The notes: generated by a model not told the origin, from the sequence alone. DNA of 64,000 bases from Anaeromyxobacter dehalogenans 2CP-1 (GCF_000022145.1 NC_011891.1:186001-250000), one strand, 5' to 3'. Shown: positions 27,683-37,475, numbered from the stretch's first letter. Program-made: numbers and translations.

Positions 27683-28497
27683 AGACCATCGTCCTCAAGC
27701 TCGGCGGCGAGATCGTCCACTCCCCGGAGCTCGACCTGGTCGCGCGCGACCTGCGCACGCTCGTCGACGGCTGGAACCGGGTCGCCATCGTCCACGGCGG
27801 CGGCCCGCAGGCGACCGCGCTGCAGAAGCGGCTCGGCCTCGAGACGCGCATGGTGGCGGGCCGGCGGTTCACCGACGAGGCCACCCTCGAGGTGATGAAG
27901 TACGTGGTGGCCGGGCGGCTCAACGTCGATCTGTGCGGCCGGCTGCTCGCGAACGGCGTCATGCCGGTGGGGCTGCACGGCGCGAGCGGCCACGCCATCC
28001 AGGCCACCCGCCGGCCGCCGCGGGTGATGCAGGGCGCCGGGCCGGAGCCGGTGGACCTCGGCCTGGTGGGCGACGTGGTCGGGTTCAACCTGCCGCTCCT
28101 CGGCGACCTGTTCGAGCGGCGCTACGTGCCGGTGCTGGCGTGCCTGGGCTGCGACGACGCCGGCCAGGCGCTCAACATCAACGGCGACACGGTGGCGAGC
28201 CAGCTCGCCGGCGCGCTCCGCGCCGACGCGCTCGTGCTCGTCACCTCCACCCCGGGCGTGCTCCGCGACGTGAAGGATCCCTCGAGCCGCATCCCGCGCA
28301 TCACCCGCGCCGAGTTCGAGCGGCTGGTGGCGGACGGCACCATCTCCGGCGGCATGATCCCGAAGCTGGAGGAGTCGTTCGAGGTGCTGCGCGGCGGCGC
28401 GAGGTCGGTCGTGATCCTGGGGAAGCTCGCGCCCGGCGATCTCGAGGCGGCGCTGCTCGAGCCCGGGTCGGCGGGCACGGTGCTCGTGGCGGACTAG
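27679..28497 (+). CDS. argB: Acetylglutamate kinase
   Basis: Phosphorylates N-acetylglutamate with ATP, second step of arginine synthesis. The 272-residue amino-acid-kinase fold shows VLKLGGEIV, IVHGGGPQ, LNINGDTVAS and SGGMIPKLEESF. It lacks the N-terminal helix of arginine-inhibited hexameric enzymes, so arginine feedback is less likely (inference). Start is coupled to argC. Gene order C-B reverses the usual enzymatic order. Confidence 0.94.
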
Positions 28498-28519
28498 CGC
28501 GGGGCCCCGCCTCCCTCGC

Positions 28520-29053
28520 CTAGCGCGCCGGCACCTTCTCCAGCACCACCGTGACCGGCTGGAGCCGGCCGCCCACGTACACACCCTCCTCGGCGAGCGT
28601 CACCTTCAGCACCTCGGGGTTCGGCGCCCGGTCCGGGCCGAGGACGTCCACCGGGCCGAAGTCGGCGCGGAACCGGATCACCTCGCCGGGCGAGAGCGTG
28701 GCCACGAAGCCGCGCGAGGCGCCGCCCGCGGCGCAGCGCGGGGTCGCCTCCAGCAGGCAGGCGCGCACCAGCGGCAGCTCCTCGCCGCTCGCCGAGCGCA
28801 GGCGCACCCGCCCCAGGTCCACCCGCACCGGCGCGTCGCCGAGCGCCGCCACGCTGCGCTCCAGCGACAGGTCCGCCTCACCGAGCGAGGCCGACACGAG
28901 CCGGTACTCGGCGCCGCCGCCGATGGGCTCGGCGTGGAGCGGCGGGGCGCCGTCGCCGAACGTGCCCTCCTCGCGGTAGCGCCACAGCGCCTCGCGCGAG
29001 GCGCAGGCGGACGCGAGCGACAGGGCCAGGGCGGCGAGGGCGAGCCGGCGCAT
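28520..29053 (-). CDS. Putative lipoprotein, unknown function
   Basis: A 177-residue protein with a lipoprotein signal: MRRLALAALALSLASACASR, cleavage before the cysteine at residue 17. The mature part is beta-rich with two further cysteines (CLLEATPRC) that could form a disulfide. Family not recognised. It is the last gene of a minus-strand set and lies 82 bases after the sulfatase stop. Outer-membrane or periplasmic anchoring is inferred. Confidence 0.7.
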   Translation of the reverse strand: MRRLALAALALSLASACASREALWRYREEGTFGDGAPPLHAEPIGGGAEYRLVSASLGEADLSLERSVAALGDAPVRVDLGRVRLRSASGEELPLVRACLLEATPRCAAGGASRGFVATLSPGEVIRFRADFGPVDVLGPDRAPNPEVLKVTLAEEGVYVGGRLQPVTVVLEKVPAR

Positions 29054-29135
29054 GCCCGGAGCAGAGCATGGGCCCGGAGCGTCCGTCGAGGCGGCGGCCG
29101 GCGACGCGTGTGCGCGCGGGTGTGCGCGCGACCGT

Positions 29136-31001
29136 TCAGGGCGCCGGCGCGGCGGCGGCGCGGGGGGCGGGCTCGGCCTCGCCCCGGAGCGCGCGCAGGA
29201 TCCGGCCGGCCTGCCGGGCCATCCGGGCCGGCCCGTCGGGGAGCGGCCGGTCGTCGGGGTCGGTGATCTGCGCGCCACCCATGCCGGCGTACATCGTGAC
29301 CTTCAGGTCCTTGCCGATGGCGGCGTAGCGCGGCTCCCAGCCCACCGTCGAGACCACGAAGCGATCCTCGGGCGCCTCGAACATGGAGAGGCCGTCGGCG
29401 TACAGCGAGGCCGGGTGGCGCTCGCCGAGCAGCGAGAACAGCGTCGGCACCACGTCCACGTGGCTGGTGACCGCGTCGCGCACGCCGGCCGGCACGCCCG
29501 GCCCGAGCCACACCGCGGGCACGTGGATCTGCTCGTCGGTCACCGCCGAGCCGTGGCCGAGGTGCCCCTTCTGCCGGAACTCCTCGCCGTGGTCGCCGGT
29601 GAAGACGACGAGCGGCTCGCGCCCGCGGGTCCGCGTGAAGTCGTCGAGGAACGCGTCCAGCGCGCGGTCGAGCGCGTGCGCCGCGTTGCGGGCGCGGTGC
29701 TCGATCTCCACGCCCGGCGCGCGGGTGGCCTTCAGGCCGCCGGCGCCGTCCCAGGCCGGCGCGAACACCTGGTCCTCGGGATCGTGGAAGTAGTTGAAGT
29801 GGGTGCCGAAGAAGAAGAGGAACAGGAACACCGGGCGCGCCGGGTCGGCCCGCGCCGTGAAGGCGCGGGCGCTCTTCAGCATCTGGGCGTCGCGGGTGGA
29901 CGGGTCGTTGCCGTCGCACCAGGTCTCGAGATCGGACACCCCGCCGAACACGGTCTTCTGCAGGTCCATCCAGTCCACGCAGGAGGCCGCGCTCACCTTC
30001 ACCTGGTAGCCGTTCTCGGTCAGCGCCGGGAACAGCGTCGGCTGGCGCCCGGCGCCGACCACCGCCTCGAGCTTCTGCGCCTGCAGCCCGTACACGAGCG
30101 AGAAGAGCGTGTAGTTGGTGGAGCTGGCGGCGGCGTAGTGCCGGGTGAACCGCGCGCCGTGCTCGGCGCGCGCCCAGAGCCGCGGCATGGTGCGCGCGTC
30201 GAGGTGCTCGGCCGGCAGGCTCTCCGCCACCACGAACAGGACGTCGGGCCGGTGCTCGAAGCGGAGCTCGGCGGGGTCCACGCCGGCCGGCAGGCGCTTC
30301 GAGGCGTTCGCGCCCTCGAACGGATCGTTGGTGCGGTCGCCGAACACCGAGCGCGCCAGGCCCTGCATGCGGATGGGCACCTGGAGCGGCAGGGTGGTCG
30401 AGGCGGCGAACACCGACGACCCGGCGAAGTAGGTGAGCCCGCCGCCGTAGACCCGCTCCGCCGCCGAGAGCAGCAGGAGCGCGAGCGCCCAGGGCCAGGC
30501 GCGGCGCGCCGGGGCCGCGAACCGGCGCACGAACCAGGCGCCGGCGAGGACGTCCACCGCCACCAGCGCGAGCGCGCCCCCGAGGAACAGGAGCACGTCG
30601 GAGAGCGGCACGCCGGTCTCGCGGAGCGCGTTCGGCTGCAGCATGACCCGCAGGAAGAAGCCGTTCAGGTGGAAGCCGACCGACTGCAGCACCTTCGCGT
30701 CCACCGCCAGCCCGCCGGTGAGCAGCCCGGCCGCGGCCCCCACCGCGAAGCGGTAGGCGCGCGGGGCGAGCGAGAACGGCAGCGCCAGCGCGAACGCCAC
30801 CAGCGCGAGCAGCAGCGCCTGCGGGACGAAGGTGGGCCAGAGCCAGGCGCGGTACGGCGCGGGCGTGGCCTGGACGGCCTGCCCGATGGACGTCGCGTAG
30901 AGCGCGAGGAAGACGGGGACGTGGAGGAGCGCCCAGAGGAACGCCGGGAACCTGAGGCCGGACGGGCCCCCCCGCGGCGCGCCAGCGGGGTGCAGGAGCA
31001 T
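29136..31001 (-). CDS. Sulfatase-domain membrane protein (LTA synthase-like)
   Basis: A 621-residue inner membrane protein with about five N-terminal helices (residues 20-185) and a periplasmic alkaline-phosphatase-superfamily domain. The domain opens DVLFVVAESLPAEHLD, carries the likely nucleophile region AASSTNYTLFSLVYG, and has the metal motif VVFTGDHGEEFRQKGHLGHG. Relatives transfer phosphoglycerol or phosphoethanolamine to envelope glycans or lipid A; true sulfatase activity is unlikely. The tail is Ala/Pro-rich. TAGGTT lies 9 bases before the ATG with no ribosome site. Confidence 0.82.
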   Translation of the reverse strand: MLLHPAGAPRGGPSGLRFPAFLWALLHVPVFLALYATSIGQAVQATPAPYRAWLWPTFVPQALLLALVAFALALPFSLAPRAYRFAVGAAAGLLTGGLAVDAKVLQSVGFHLNGFFLRVMLQPNALRETGVPLSDVLLFLGGALALVAVDVLAGAWFVRRFAAPARRAWPWALALLLLSAAERVYGGGLTYFAGSSVFAASTTLPLQVPIRMQGLARSVFGDRTNDPFEGANASKRLPAGVDPAELRFEHRPDVLFVVAESLPAEHLDARTMPRLWARAEHGARFTRHYAAASSTNYTLFSLVYGLQAQKLEAVVGAGRQPTLFPALTENGYQVKVSAASCVDWMDLQKTVFGGVSDLETWCDGNDPSTRDAQMLKSARAFTARADPARPVFLFLFFFGTHFNYFHDPEDQVFAPAWDGAGGLKATRAPGVEIEHRARNAAHALDRALDAFLDDFTRTRGREPLVVFTGDHGEEFRQKGHLGHGSAVTDEQIHVPAVWLGPGVPAGVRDAVTSHVDVVPTLFSLLGERHPASLYADGLSMFEAPEDRFVVSTVGWEPRYAAIGKDLKVTMYAGMGGAQITDPDDRPLPDGPARMARQAGRILRALRGEAEPAPRAAAAPAP

Positions 31002-31013
31002 CGGGCGCGGAAC

Positions 31014-32168
31014 CTAGCACCGGCGGCTGCGCCACGCCAGCCAGCGCAGCGCCCGCGCCGGCGCCCGGGCCAGCGCGCCCCCCGCCGCCCGGGGGAGGCG
31101 GCGCAGCGGCGGCGCCGCGCCGGCGGGCAGCCGCAGCGTGAACTCGGCGCCGTGGCCGGGCCGGCTCTCCACCGTGACCGTGCCGCCGAGCGCGAGCGCC
31201 TCGCGACGCGCGATCCACAGGCCGAGCCCGAGGCCGCCGTAGTGGCGGGCCGACACCGCGCGCGCGTAGCGGTCGAAGATGGCGGCGCGCCGCTCCGGCG
31301 GGATGCCGATGCCGTGGTCGCGCACCGAGAGCCGGGCCTGGGCCCCCTCGGCGCGGACCGTCACCTCGATCGGGCGCCCCTGGCCGTACTTGGCGGCGTT
31401 CGCGAGCAGGCTGGCGAGCGCGCGATCGACCCGCGTGCGATCCCAGCGCCCGCTCACCGGGCCCTCGGCGCGCACCGTGACGTCGCAGCGGGCGCGATCG
31501 AACAGCTCGCGGCGCGCGTCCACCGCGTCGTTCGCGAGCGATCCGAGCTCCACCTCCTCGAGCGCGAGCGGCTCCGCGGCGGCGCGCGCGTCCACGAGCA
31601 GCCGCGAGACCAGCTCGGCGAGCCGTCGCGCGGCGCGGTCGGCGCGCGCGAGGTGGCCCTGCACGGGCTCGTCGCCGCGGCGAGTGGCCTCGCGCCCGGC
31701 GGCGCCCAGCTCCAGGAACAGCGCGGTGAGCGGCGTCTTCAGCTCGTGGGCGGCGAGGCCGAGGAACTCGTCGCGGGCGCGCAGCGCCGCCTCGGCCTGG
31801 GCGCGCCCGTCGCGGTCGGCCCGCGAGGCGCGGATCGCGCGGACCAGCGTCACCGAGGCGAGCGCGCCGCCCAGCACCGCCGCCGCGAGCGAGGCCCCGA
31901 ACAGCACGCCGTCGTGGTCGCCGCCCGGCAGGAGCGCCTCGCCCCCGCCCAGGCCGAACGCGGCGAGCAGCGCCGTCTCGGCCGCGAGCAGGGCGCACAG
32001 GCCGAACATGGCGAGCGCCGGCCACGCCTCCGGGCGCACCGCCGCCGCCACGGCGCGCGGGGTGGTGATCTGTCTTCCGGGGACGGCCTCGCCGTCCTCG
32101 CCGTTCCCCCGCCCCGGCTCGACCGTCTCCGGCCGCACCGGGCCCCGGCTCGCTGCGCTGCTGATCAT
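31014..32168 (-). CDS. Orphan sensor histidine kinase
   Basis: A 384-residue kinase. Two membrane segments (about 48-72 and 87-110) enclose a very short periplasmic loop, followed directly by a HisKA domain with H141 in LAAHELKTPLTAL and a HATPase_c domain with LLANAAKYG, VRDHGIGIPPE, and GGLGLGLWIARREA. No HAMP, PAS or receiver domain, so it probably senses within the membrane. No response regulator gene is in the window. ATG 32168 was chosen because AGGTGA precedes it and upstream residues are low-complexity. Confidence 0.83.
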   Translation of the reverse strand: MISSAASRGPVRPETVEPGRGNGEDGEAVPGRQITTPRAVAAAVRPEAWPALAMFGLCALLAAETALLAAFGLGGGEALLPGGDHDGVLFGASLAAAVLGGALASVTLVRAIRASRADRDGRAQAEAALRARDEFLGLAAHELKTPLTALFLELGAAGREATRRGDEPVQGHLARADRAARRLAELVSRLLVDARAAAEPLALEEVELGSLANDAVDARRELFDRARCDVTVRAEGPVSGRWDRTRVDRALASLLANAAKYGQGRPIEVTVRAEGAQARLSVRDHGIGIPPERRAAIFDRYARAVSARHYGGLGLGLWIARREALALGGTVTVESRPGHGAEFTLRLPAGAAPPLRRLPRAAGGALARAPARALRWLAWRSRRC

Positions 32169-32352
32169 CGGGGTCACCTCGAGCCCGCGCGGTCGCACGG
32201 CTCGACAAGAGCGGGCGGCAGGATACTCCCTGGAGCCGGGAGCGGAATTGCCCCCGCGGGTCGGCGCCCGCACGAGGAAGCCGCGGCGCGGACGCGCGCT
32301 CGCCCGCTCGGGCGCGAGAGCGGGGCGCGCGTCGGCGCTCGTGGATCGGCCG

Positions 32353-32781
32353 TCAGCGAGCGGGCGGGGCGAGCCGCATCGCGAGCAGCGGGCGACCGCA
32401 GCCGGGGCAGGTGGGATCGCCCGGCTCGTCGGAGAACAGCTCGCAGGCGGGGCAGTGGTGGCGCACGGCCGAGCCACCGGTGCCGGGGGCGTCGTGCGGG
32501 TACATCGCCGCGAAGCCGCGCGCCAGCGCGGAGAAGTAGGCGTACCTCGCCTCGGGCGTGAGGTCGTCGGGCAGCGGCGCGCGGCGGAAGGTGCGCCCCG
32601 CGACCACCCAGGGCGCGCCGTCGCCGCGCGCGGCGGCGAGCGCCTCGGGGGTGCGCCGGGGCCAGGGGAGGTCGGTGAACCAGCGCGCGCGGAACGCCAT
32701 CCACCCGGCGGGCGCGCGGACCTCGGCCAGCTCGGCCTGGAACGCCTCGAGGCGGGACATGAAGGCGGGCTCGAACGGCAT
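32353..32781 (-). CDS. Small zinc-ribbon protein, unknown function
   Basis: A 142-residue protein ending in a four-cysteine zinc ribbon: HHCPACELFSDE, then PTCPGCGRPLL. The first 100 residues contain several tryptophans and the segment RWFTDLPWPRRTPEAL; no family was recognised. Alternative start at the internal Met (residue 8). It is divergent from the methyltransferase gene. The zinc ribbon suggests binding to nucleic acid or protein. Confidence 0.6.
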   Translation of the reverse strand: MPFEPAFMSRLEAFQAELAEVRAPAGWMAFRARWFTDLPWPRRTPEALAAARGDGAPWVVAGRTFRRAPLPDDLTPEARYAYFSALARGFAAMYPHDAPGTGGSAVRHHCPACELFSDEPGDPTCPGCGRPLLAMRLAPPAR

Positions 32782-32858
32782 GCGGGGCGATCTTGCGCCC
32801 GGGGCGGGCGCGGGACAAGAAGGGGTGCGCGCCGCCCGCGGCGGCGCCGGAGGATGCC

Positions 32859-33452
32859 ATGGCCGACTCGCAGCGCCGCGTGTTCGACGATCGCTACCGG
32901 GAGGGCACGCCGCCCTGGGACATCGGGCGTCCGCAGGCCGAGCTGGTGGCGCTCGCGGAGGCCGGCGAGATCGTCGGCGACGTGCTCGACGTGGGCTGCG
33001 GCACCGGCGAGAACGCGCTCCACCTCGCCGCGCTCGGCAAGCGCGTCCTAGGCGTGGACGGCTCGCCCACCGCCATCGCGCGCGCCCTCGAGAAGGCGGC
33101 CGCGCGCGGGCTGCAGGTGCCGTTCCTGGTGGCGGACGCGCTCGACCTGAAGGCGCTCCACCGGCGCTTCGAGACCGCGGTGGACTGCGGCCTGTTCCAC
33201 GTGTTCGATCGCGCCGACCGGCGGACCTACGCGCAGTCGCTCACCGAGGTGCTCTCGCCCGGCTCGACGCTGCACCTGCTCTGCTTCTCCGACGAGGAGC
33301 CGCCGGGCCCCGGCCCGCGCCGGATCTCGGAGTCCGACGTCCGCGACGCGTTCCGGTCGATCTTCGCGCTGACCCGGCTCCGCGAGGCGCGCTTCGAGCG
33401 GCTCGGCGCCGACCCGGCGCGCGCCTGGCTCGCCACGCTGGTACGGATCTAG
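32859..33452 (+). CDS. Class I SAM-dependent methyltransferase
   Basis: A 197-residue methyltransferase of the thiopurine/TehB-like group. It begins with FDDRYREGTPPWDIGRPQ, typical of that group, then the SAM motif VLDVGCGTGENALHLA and ADALDLKAL, ending in a strand pair. GGAGGA upstream of ATG 32859 supports the start. Small thiol or oxyanion substrates are common for relatives; the true substrate is unknown. Followed by a strong hairpin. Confidence 0.85.
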   Translation: MADSQRRVFDDRYREGTPPWDIGRPQAELVALAEAGEIVGDVLDVGCGTGENALHLAALGKRVLGVDGSPTAIARALEKAAARGLQVPFLVADALDLKALHRRFETAVDCGLFHVFDRADRRTYAQSLTEVLSPGSTLHLLCFSDEEPPGPGPRRISESDVRDAFRSIFALTRLREARFERLGADPARAWLATLVRI

Positions 33453-33494
33453 GAACGGAGCGGCCGCGCCCCCTCGCAGGAGCGCGGCCGTTCA
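33453..33494 (+). terminator. Hairpin after the methyltransferase gene
   Basis: GAACGgagCGGCCGCGC, loop, GCGCGGCCGTTC: a 9-base GC stem extended by imperfect pairing to the ends, directly after the stop codon. No T-run. Confidence 0.55.
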
Positions 33495-33498
33495 CCGG

Positions 33499-33682
33499 AA
33501 GTCGCTACCGGGGAGGGGCCCCAGCCGCAGGCTGGGGAGGGGTGGAACCCCTCCCCGCGGGGACCGCTCGCGCGCCCGCGCATGCGGGCGCGAGCGGTCA
33601 CGGGCCCCGCGGAGCAGGGGTGGGGCCCCGACGCCCTTCGGCAAGCTCAGGGCGGCGGGGCGGGGACGCAGTCCCCGTCAGA
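33499..33682 (-). repeat. Composite hairpin repeat, copy C (reverse orientation)
   Basis: Read on the minus strand it starts right at the stop of the porin gene: GGGGACTGCGTCCCC hairpin, a GGGGCCCCACCCCTGCTCCG segment shared with copy D, then GTGACCGCTCGC ... GCGAGCGGTC, a 16-base-pair stem at 33562-33599 with a 2-base bulge. A further perfect stem CCCCAGCC/GGCTGGGG lies at 33519-33537. Confidence 0.7.
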
Positions 33683-34480
33683 TCAGAACACCGTCCACTG
33701 CACCATCGCCTGCGGCGCCGAGGTGGTCTCCTCGAACGAGCCCAGGCTGTAGTAGTGCAGCCACCACTCGACGCCGACGTACAGCTTGCCGGCCTTGCCG
33801 CCGAACGGCGCGAGCGCGTCCACGAGCAGCTGCGGCTGCGACCAGATCTCCACGCCGTTGTCCGACCCGGTGTAGAAGCCGCCCTCGTCCTTGAGGCCGT
33901 TCACGTCGATGAAGCCGGTGAACAGGAACGGCACCTTGCCGACCGCGAACGGCACCGTCCAGAACGGCGACACCTGCCAGCCGTGCCGGTTGAAGTTGTC
34001 GTAGCGGTAGTACGTGTTCAGGCCGAGCACCCAGCCGGCCGGCACGGCGAAGTCGAGGCCGAGGCCGCCCATGTACGCGTAGAAGCCGGCGCCCTGGTTC
34101 ACCTCGCCCGCGAAGCCCCAGTTCCGGATGACGCCGAACAGCGGCTCCTTCTGGCCGAGGAGCTGGTTCACGAACAGGCGCGGGTGCCACTCGACGTAGG
34201 CGTCGGTCCACTGCGAGTCGTCGGCCTCGAAGCGGCCGCGCGACAGGTCGAAGAACGCGAAGTTGTCGCCGTACTCCCACGTCGAGAAGTGGTTCAGCGT
34301 CAGCGTGGTCTTGGTGCCGTCCTTCAGCTTGCCGGCGAACGAGGTGTCGATCGCCTTGTCGAAGTTCCAGCCCTGGAGGAGCTGGACGTTGGTGGTGGAG
34401 AAGCCGCCCGCGCGCGCCGCCGGAGCCGCGGCGACGAGGGCGAGCAGGAACGAGGCACGGAGGAGGCTGCGAAGGGTCAT
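33683..34480 (-). CDS. Tsx/OmpK-like outer membrane channel
   Basis: A 265-residue protein with a clear signal peptide (MTLRSLLRASFLLALVAAAP, cleaved near ARAGG) and a beta-barrel pattern of alternating hydrophobic residues ending in an aromatic (QWTVF). The FSTWEYGDNFAFFDLSRG stretch matches the nucleoside-specific channel family Tsx/OmpK. It would admit nucleosides or similar small solutes across the outer membrane. TAGAAG lies 7 bases before the ATG with no ribosome site. Confidence 0.78.
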   Translation of the reverse strand: MTLRSLLRASFLLALVAAAPAARAGGFSTTNVQLLQGWNFDKAIDTSFAGKLKDGTKTTLTLNHFSTWEYGDNFAFFDLSRGRFEADDSQWTDAYVEWHPRLFVNQLLGQKEPLFGVIRNWGFAGEVNQGAGFYAYMGGLGLDFAVPAGWVLGLNTYYRYDNFNRHGWQVSPFWTVPFAVGKVPFLFTGFIDVNGLKDEGGFYTGSDNGVEIWSQPQLLVDALAPFGGKAGKLYVGVEWWLHYYSLGSFEETTSAPQAMVQWTVF

Positions 34481-34525
34481 GCCGCGCCTTCTAGCCCACT
34501 CAAAGGGCAGACCGGAAGGGGCTTC

Positions 34526-35572
34526 TCAGCGCGCCCCGCCGTCGAACGGGACGACGTGCACCCGCTCGCCCGGCCGCCCATCCAGAACCTCGCGTGCGCG
34601 CTGGGGAATCCAGACGTTCGTCCCATCCAGCCGCGCGCCGGTGCGCACCGCCCGAAAGCGGGTCCGACCCTCGCCGCGGGTCACCGCGATCAGGCAGTCC
34701 TCGCCGCCGTGCAGCTCGCCGTCGAGCGGCTCGGGCGCGAGGCGGGCGCGGCGGTAGGCGCGCACGAGCGTGATGTCCGCGAGCGTCGCCTCGTAGTGCG
34801 GGCCGCCGTCGAACGGGTCGATGCGGTCGACGTAGCGGAAGCCGATCTTCTCGAGCATCCGCCGGACCGGCTCGGTGTCGGGACCGACCTTCCCGAGCAG
34901 GCGGCGGACCGCCGGCGGGAACAGCGTCGCGTACACGTCGGAGGGCGGGAAGAGCTGCTGGATGAACTCCTTGTTCTCGCGGCTCTTCTTGTCGGCCTCC
35001 TGGTAGTCGAGGTCGGTGAAGCGCTTGCCGAACGCCTCCCAGAACAGGCTGCGGCCGTCCTTCGTGAGCGGCGGCATGAGCTCGGCGAGGACGCGCTCGC
35101 GGAAGCGGTCGCGGAACATGGCCATGTAGAGGAAGCGCACGAACGCGAGCTGCTTGCCGGCGCGCGCTTCCCCGCCGCGCAGGCCCGGGTGCACCACCAG
35201 GCCGCCGATCTCGGTGGGGCCGTCGAAGTGGTAGCCGATGGAGAGGACCTGGTGCTTGAAGTGCCGGTCGATGGTGGACGAGTAGTGCTCGCGCTCGGAG
35301 ACGTCGAAGAACGTGCAGGGCGACTCGCGCGTGCCGTGCTGCGCGATGATCATCGAGGTGCCGACGATCCGCCTCGTGCGCGGCTCCTCCGCCACGAACA
35401 CGTAGGCCCGCTCCAGCGGATCGCGGATCTTCCCGGCGAAGCTCCGCACCGAGCGATCGACGATCCCCGAGAGCGCGCGCTCGTCGTAGGGGAGGTTGAC
35501 CGTGTTCAGCACCTTCGCCAGGGCGGCGAGCCCCGCGAGGTCCGTCTTCTGGGCGTCCCTGAGGAGCAGCAT
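34526..35572 (-). CDS. Arginine N-succinyltransferase (AstA)-like acyltransferase
   Basis: A 348-residue member of the AstA family (GNAT-related fold). It begins [19 protein letters not shown] and has [29 protein letters not shown] and [17 protein letters not shown], all typical. AstA succinylates arginine for ammonia-producing degradation. None of astB, astC, astD or astE is present, so another acceptor or role is possible. GTG at 35614 would add 14 residues; the ATG at 35572 was preferred because the conserved sequence begins there. Confidence 0.8.
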   Translation of the reverse strand: MLLLRDAQKTDLAGLAALAKVLNTVNLPYDERALSGIVDRSVRSFAGKIRDPLERAYVFVAEEPRTRRIVGTSMIIAQHGTRESPCTFFDVSEREHYSSTIDRHFKHQVLSIGYHFDGPTEIGGLVVHPGLRGGEARAGKQLAFVRFLYMAMFRDRFRERVLAELMPPLTKDGRSLFWEAFGKRFTDLDYQEADKKSRENKEFIQQLFPPSDVYATLFPPAVRRLLGKVGPDTEPVRRMLEKIGFRYVDRIDPFDGGPHYEATLADITLVRAYRRARLAPEPLDGELHGGEDCLIAVTRGEGRTRFRAVRTGARLDGTNVWIPQRAREVLDGRPGERVHVVPFDGGAR

Positions 35573-35727
35573 GCGGACCGGATCCGTGGCTGGAGGCGGG
35601 CCCGGGTCTAGCACGGGGCCAGGGGCCTGTCACGGAGCGCAACGGGCCCCGGGGAGGCGCCCGCCGCCCGCCGCAGCGCGGCGCTCCGGCGTTGAAAGCC
35701 GGGCCGGCGCGTGCCATGGAAGGACGC

Positions 35728-36177
35728 GTGCGGGCGGTGATCCAGCGGGTCTCGAGGGCCGAGGTGCGGGTGGGCGGCGCGGCCACCGGCGCGATCGGGC
35801 GCGGGCTGCTCGTCCTGCTGGGCGTGGCGCGCGACGACGGCGCCCCGGACGCGCGGCTGCTCGCCGACAAGATCGCGGCCCTGCGGATCTTCGAGGACGC
35901 GGCCGGCAAGATGAACCTGGCCGTCGCCGAGGTGGGCGGCGCGGTGCTGGTCGTGTCGCAGTTCACGCTGCTCGGCGACGCGCGCCGGGGGAACCGGCCC
36001 GGCTTCAGCGACGCGGCGCCGCCCGAGGCGGCGAACGCGCTCTACGAGTCGGTGTGCGGGATGCTCCGCGAGAAGGGGCTGCGCGTCGAGACCGGGGTGT
36101 TCCGCGCCGAGATGGAGGTCGAGCTGGTGAACGACGGTCCGGTCACCATCCTGCTCGACTCGCGGCGGCTGTTCTAG
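35728..36177 (+). CDS. dtd: D-aminoacyl-tRNA deacylase
   Basis: A 149-residue Dtd that hydrolyses D-amino acids from tRNA. The family start [12 protein letters not shown], the [17 protein letters not shown] loop and the Gly-cis-Pro type motif [11 protein letters not shown] are all present. GTG at 35728 places the protein at the standard family length; ATG at 35716 is an alternative adding four residues. Divergent from the AstA-like gene and followed 12 bases later by the HIT gene. Confidence 0.93.
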   Translation: MRAVIQRVSRAEVRVGGAATGAIGRGLLVLLGVARDDGAPDARLLADKIAALRIFEDAAGKMNLAVAEVGGAVLVVSQFTLLGDARRGNRPGFSDAAPPEAANALYESVCGMLREKGLRVETGVFRAEMEVELVNDGPVTILLDSRRLF

Positions 36178-36189
36178 AGAGGGCGACCG

Positions 36190-36534
36190 ATGAGCGACTG
36201 CCTGTTCTGCAGGATCGTGCGGGGCGAGATCCCCGCCAAGCTGGTGCACCAGGACGCCGACACGGTGGCGTTCGTGGACATCAACCCGCAGGCGCCCACG
36301 CACCTGCTCGTCATCCCGCGCAAGCACATCCCCACCGCGAACGACCTCGCCCCCGAGGACGAGGCGCTCATGGGGAAGCTGTACCGGGTGGCGGCGGCGC
36401 TCGCGAAGGAGCGCGGGATCGACGGCTCCGGCTGGCGCGCGGTCGTGAACACGCACGGCGACGCCGGCCAGACCGTGTTCCACGTGCACCTGCACCTGCT
36501 GGGCGGCCGCCGCATGGGCTGGCCGCCCGGGTAG
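36190..36534 (+). CDS. HIT-family (HINT) nucleotide-binding protein
   Basis: A 114-residue histidine-triad protein: CLFCRIVRGEIPAKLV with the CxxC, and the catalytic triad HVHLHLLGGRRMGWPPG at the C-terminus. HINT proteins hydrolyse purine nucleoside phosphoramidates such as AMP-lysine. Full length. Probably co-transcribed with dtd. Convergent with the next gene, 16 bases apart. Confidence 0.92.
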   Translation: MSDCLFCRIVRGEIPAKLVHQDADTVAFVDINPQAPTHLLVIPRKHIPTANDLAPEDEALMGKLYRVAAALAKERGIDGSGWRAVVNTHGDAGQTVFHVHLHLLGGRRMGWPPG

Positions 36535-36550
36535 GCGCGTTCACGTTGCG

Positions 36551-37369
36551 TCAAGGCGCCGGCGCCGCGCCCTGGCGCGCCAGCCGGTTCGCCGCGGCCG
36601 CGGAGCGCGCGGCGTTCGCGAGCAGGAGCCGCGCCTGGTACAGGTCGCCGCGCGCGAGCGCCTCCCGCGCCGCGGCCAGGCTGCGCGCGCCGGCCTCCGC
36701 CTGTGCCGCCTCCTCCGCCGAGCCGCGCCGGCCGGCCTCGGCCCGCGCCGCCTCGAGCGCGGCCGCGTCCCCGGCCAGCGCCGCGTCCACCCCGCTCGCG
36801 TCTCCCGCCGCGAGCGCGCGCAGCGCGCCGTCCATGCGCTGCAGCGCCCCGCCGGTCGCCTGCGCGCGCTCCGCCGGGGAGCGGGCGGCGGCGTCGGCCT
36901 CGGCGGCACGCCGGGCCCGCGCCTCGGCCAGCTCCTGCTCCACCGCGGCGGTGTGCGCGTCCGCCTCGGCGCCGGACGCGCGCAGCGCCTCGACCTCGGC
37001 CCGCAGCGCCTCCACCTGTGTCCGGAGCTGGTCCAGCTCGGCCTGCGCCGCGGCGGCGGCGCGCTCGGCCTGGGCCGCGTCGGCGGCGGGCTCGGCCTGG
37101 GCCGCCGCGGCGGCGGGGTCCGGCTGGGCCGCCGCGTCGTCGCGGGCCGGCGCGTCGAGCCGGCGCTGCGCGTCGCGGCTCCCGCCAGCGCCCGGCTCCT
37201 CGGTCGCCTCGCGCGGCCGCGGGCCCGCCGCCGGCGGCGCCGTCCCCTGCGCCGCGGACGCAGCCGGCGGAGCGGGCGAGGCGGCCTGCCCCGCGTCGCC
37301 ACCCCGCTCCGGCGCCGCCTGCCCGAGCGCGAGGCCGAGCCCGAGCGCGATGGCCGGGAGCGCCGTCAT
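36551..37369 (-). CDS. Secreted Ala-rich coiled-coil protein, unknown function
   Basis: A 272-residue protein with a signal peptide (hydrophobic residues 3-19), a Pro/Ala-rich stretch to about residue 90 and a long alanine-rich coiled coil (about 90-165: AELDQLRTQVEALRAEVEAL). The C-terminal part repeats helical LAAGDASGVDAALAGD-like segments. No domain was recognised. A TGGAGG ribosome site precedes the ATG. Probably periplasmic and structural. Confidence 0.65.
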   Translation of the reverse strand: MTALPAIALGLGLALGQAAPERGGDAGQAASPAPPAASAAQGTAPPAAGPRPREATEEPGAGGSRDAQRRLDAPARDDAAAQPDPAAAAAQAEPAADAAQAERAAAAAQAELDQLRTQVEALRAEVEALRASGAEADAHTAAVEQELAEARARRAAEADAAARSPAERAQATGGALQRMDGALRALAAGDASGVDAALAGDAAALEAARAEAGRRGSAEEAAQAEAGARSLAAAREALARGDLYQARLLLANAARSAAAANRLARQGAAPAP

Positions 37370-37475
37370 GCCTCCAGGATCGTGACGGCGGGCGGGGGCG
37401 ACAACCGCATCCCCGCTTCCGCGGGGCGGCCCGCTCTGGCACGCTCGCCTCGTTCGTCCCGCCGAGGAGCCCTCG

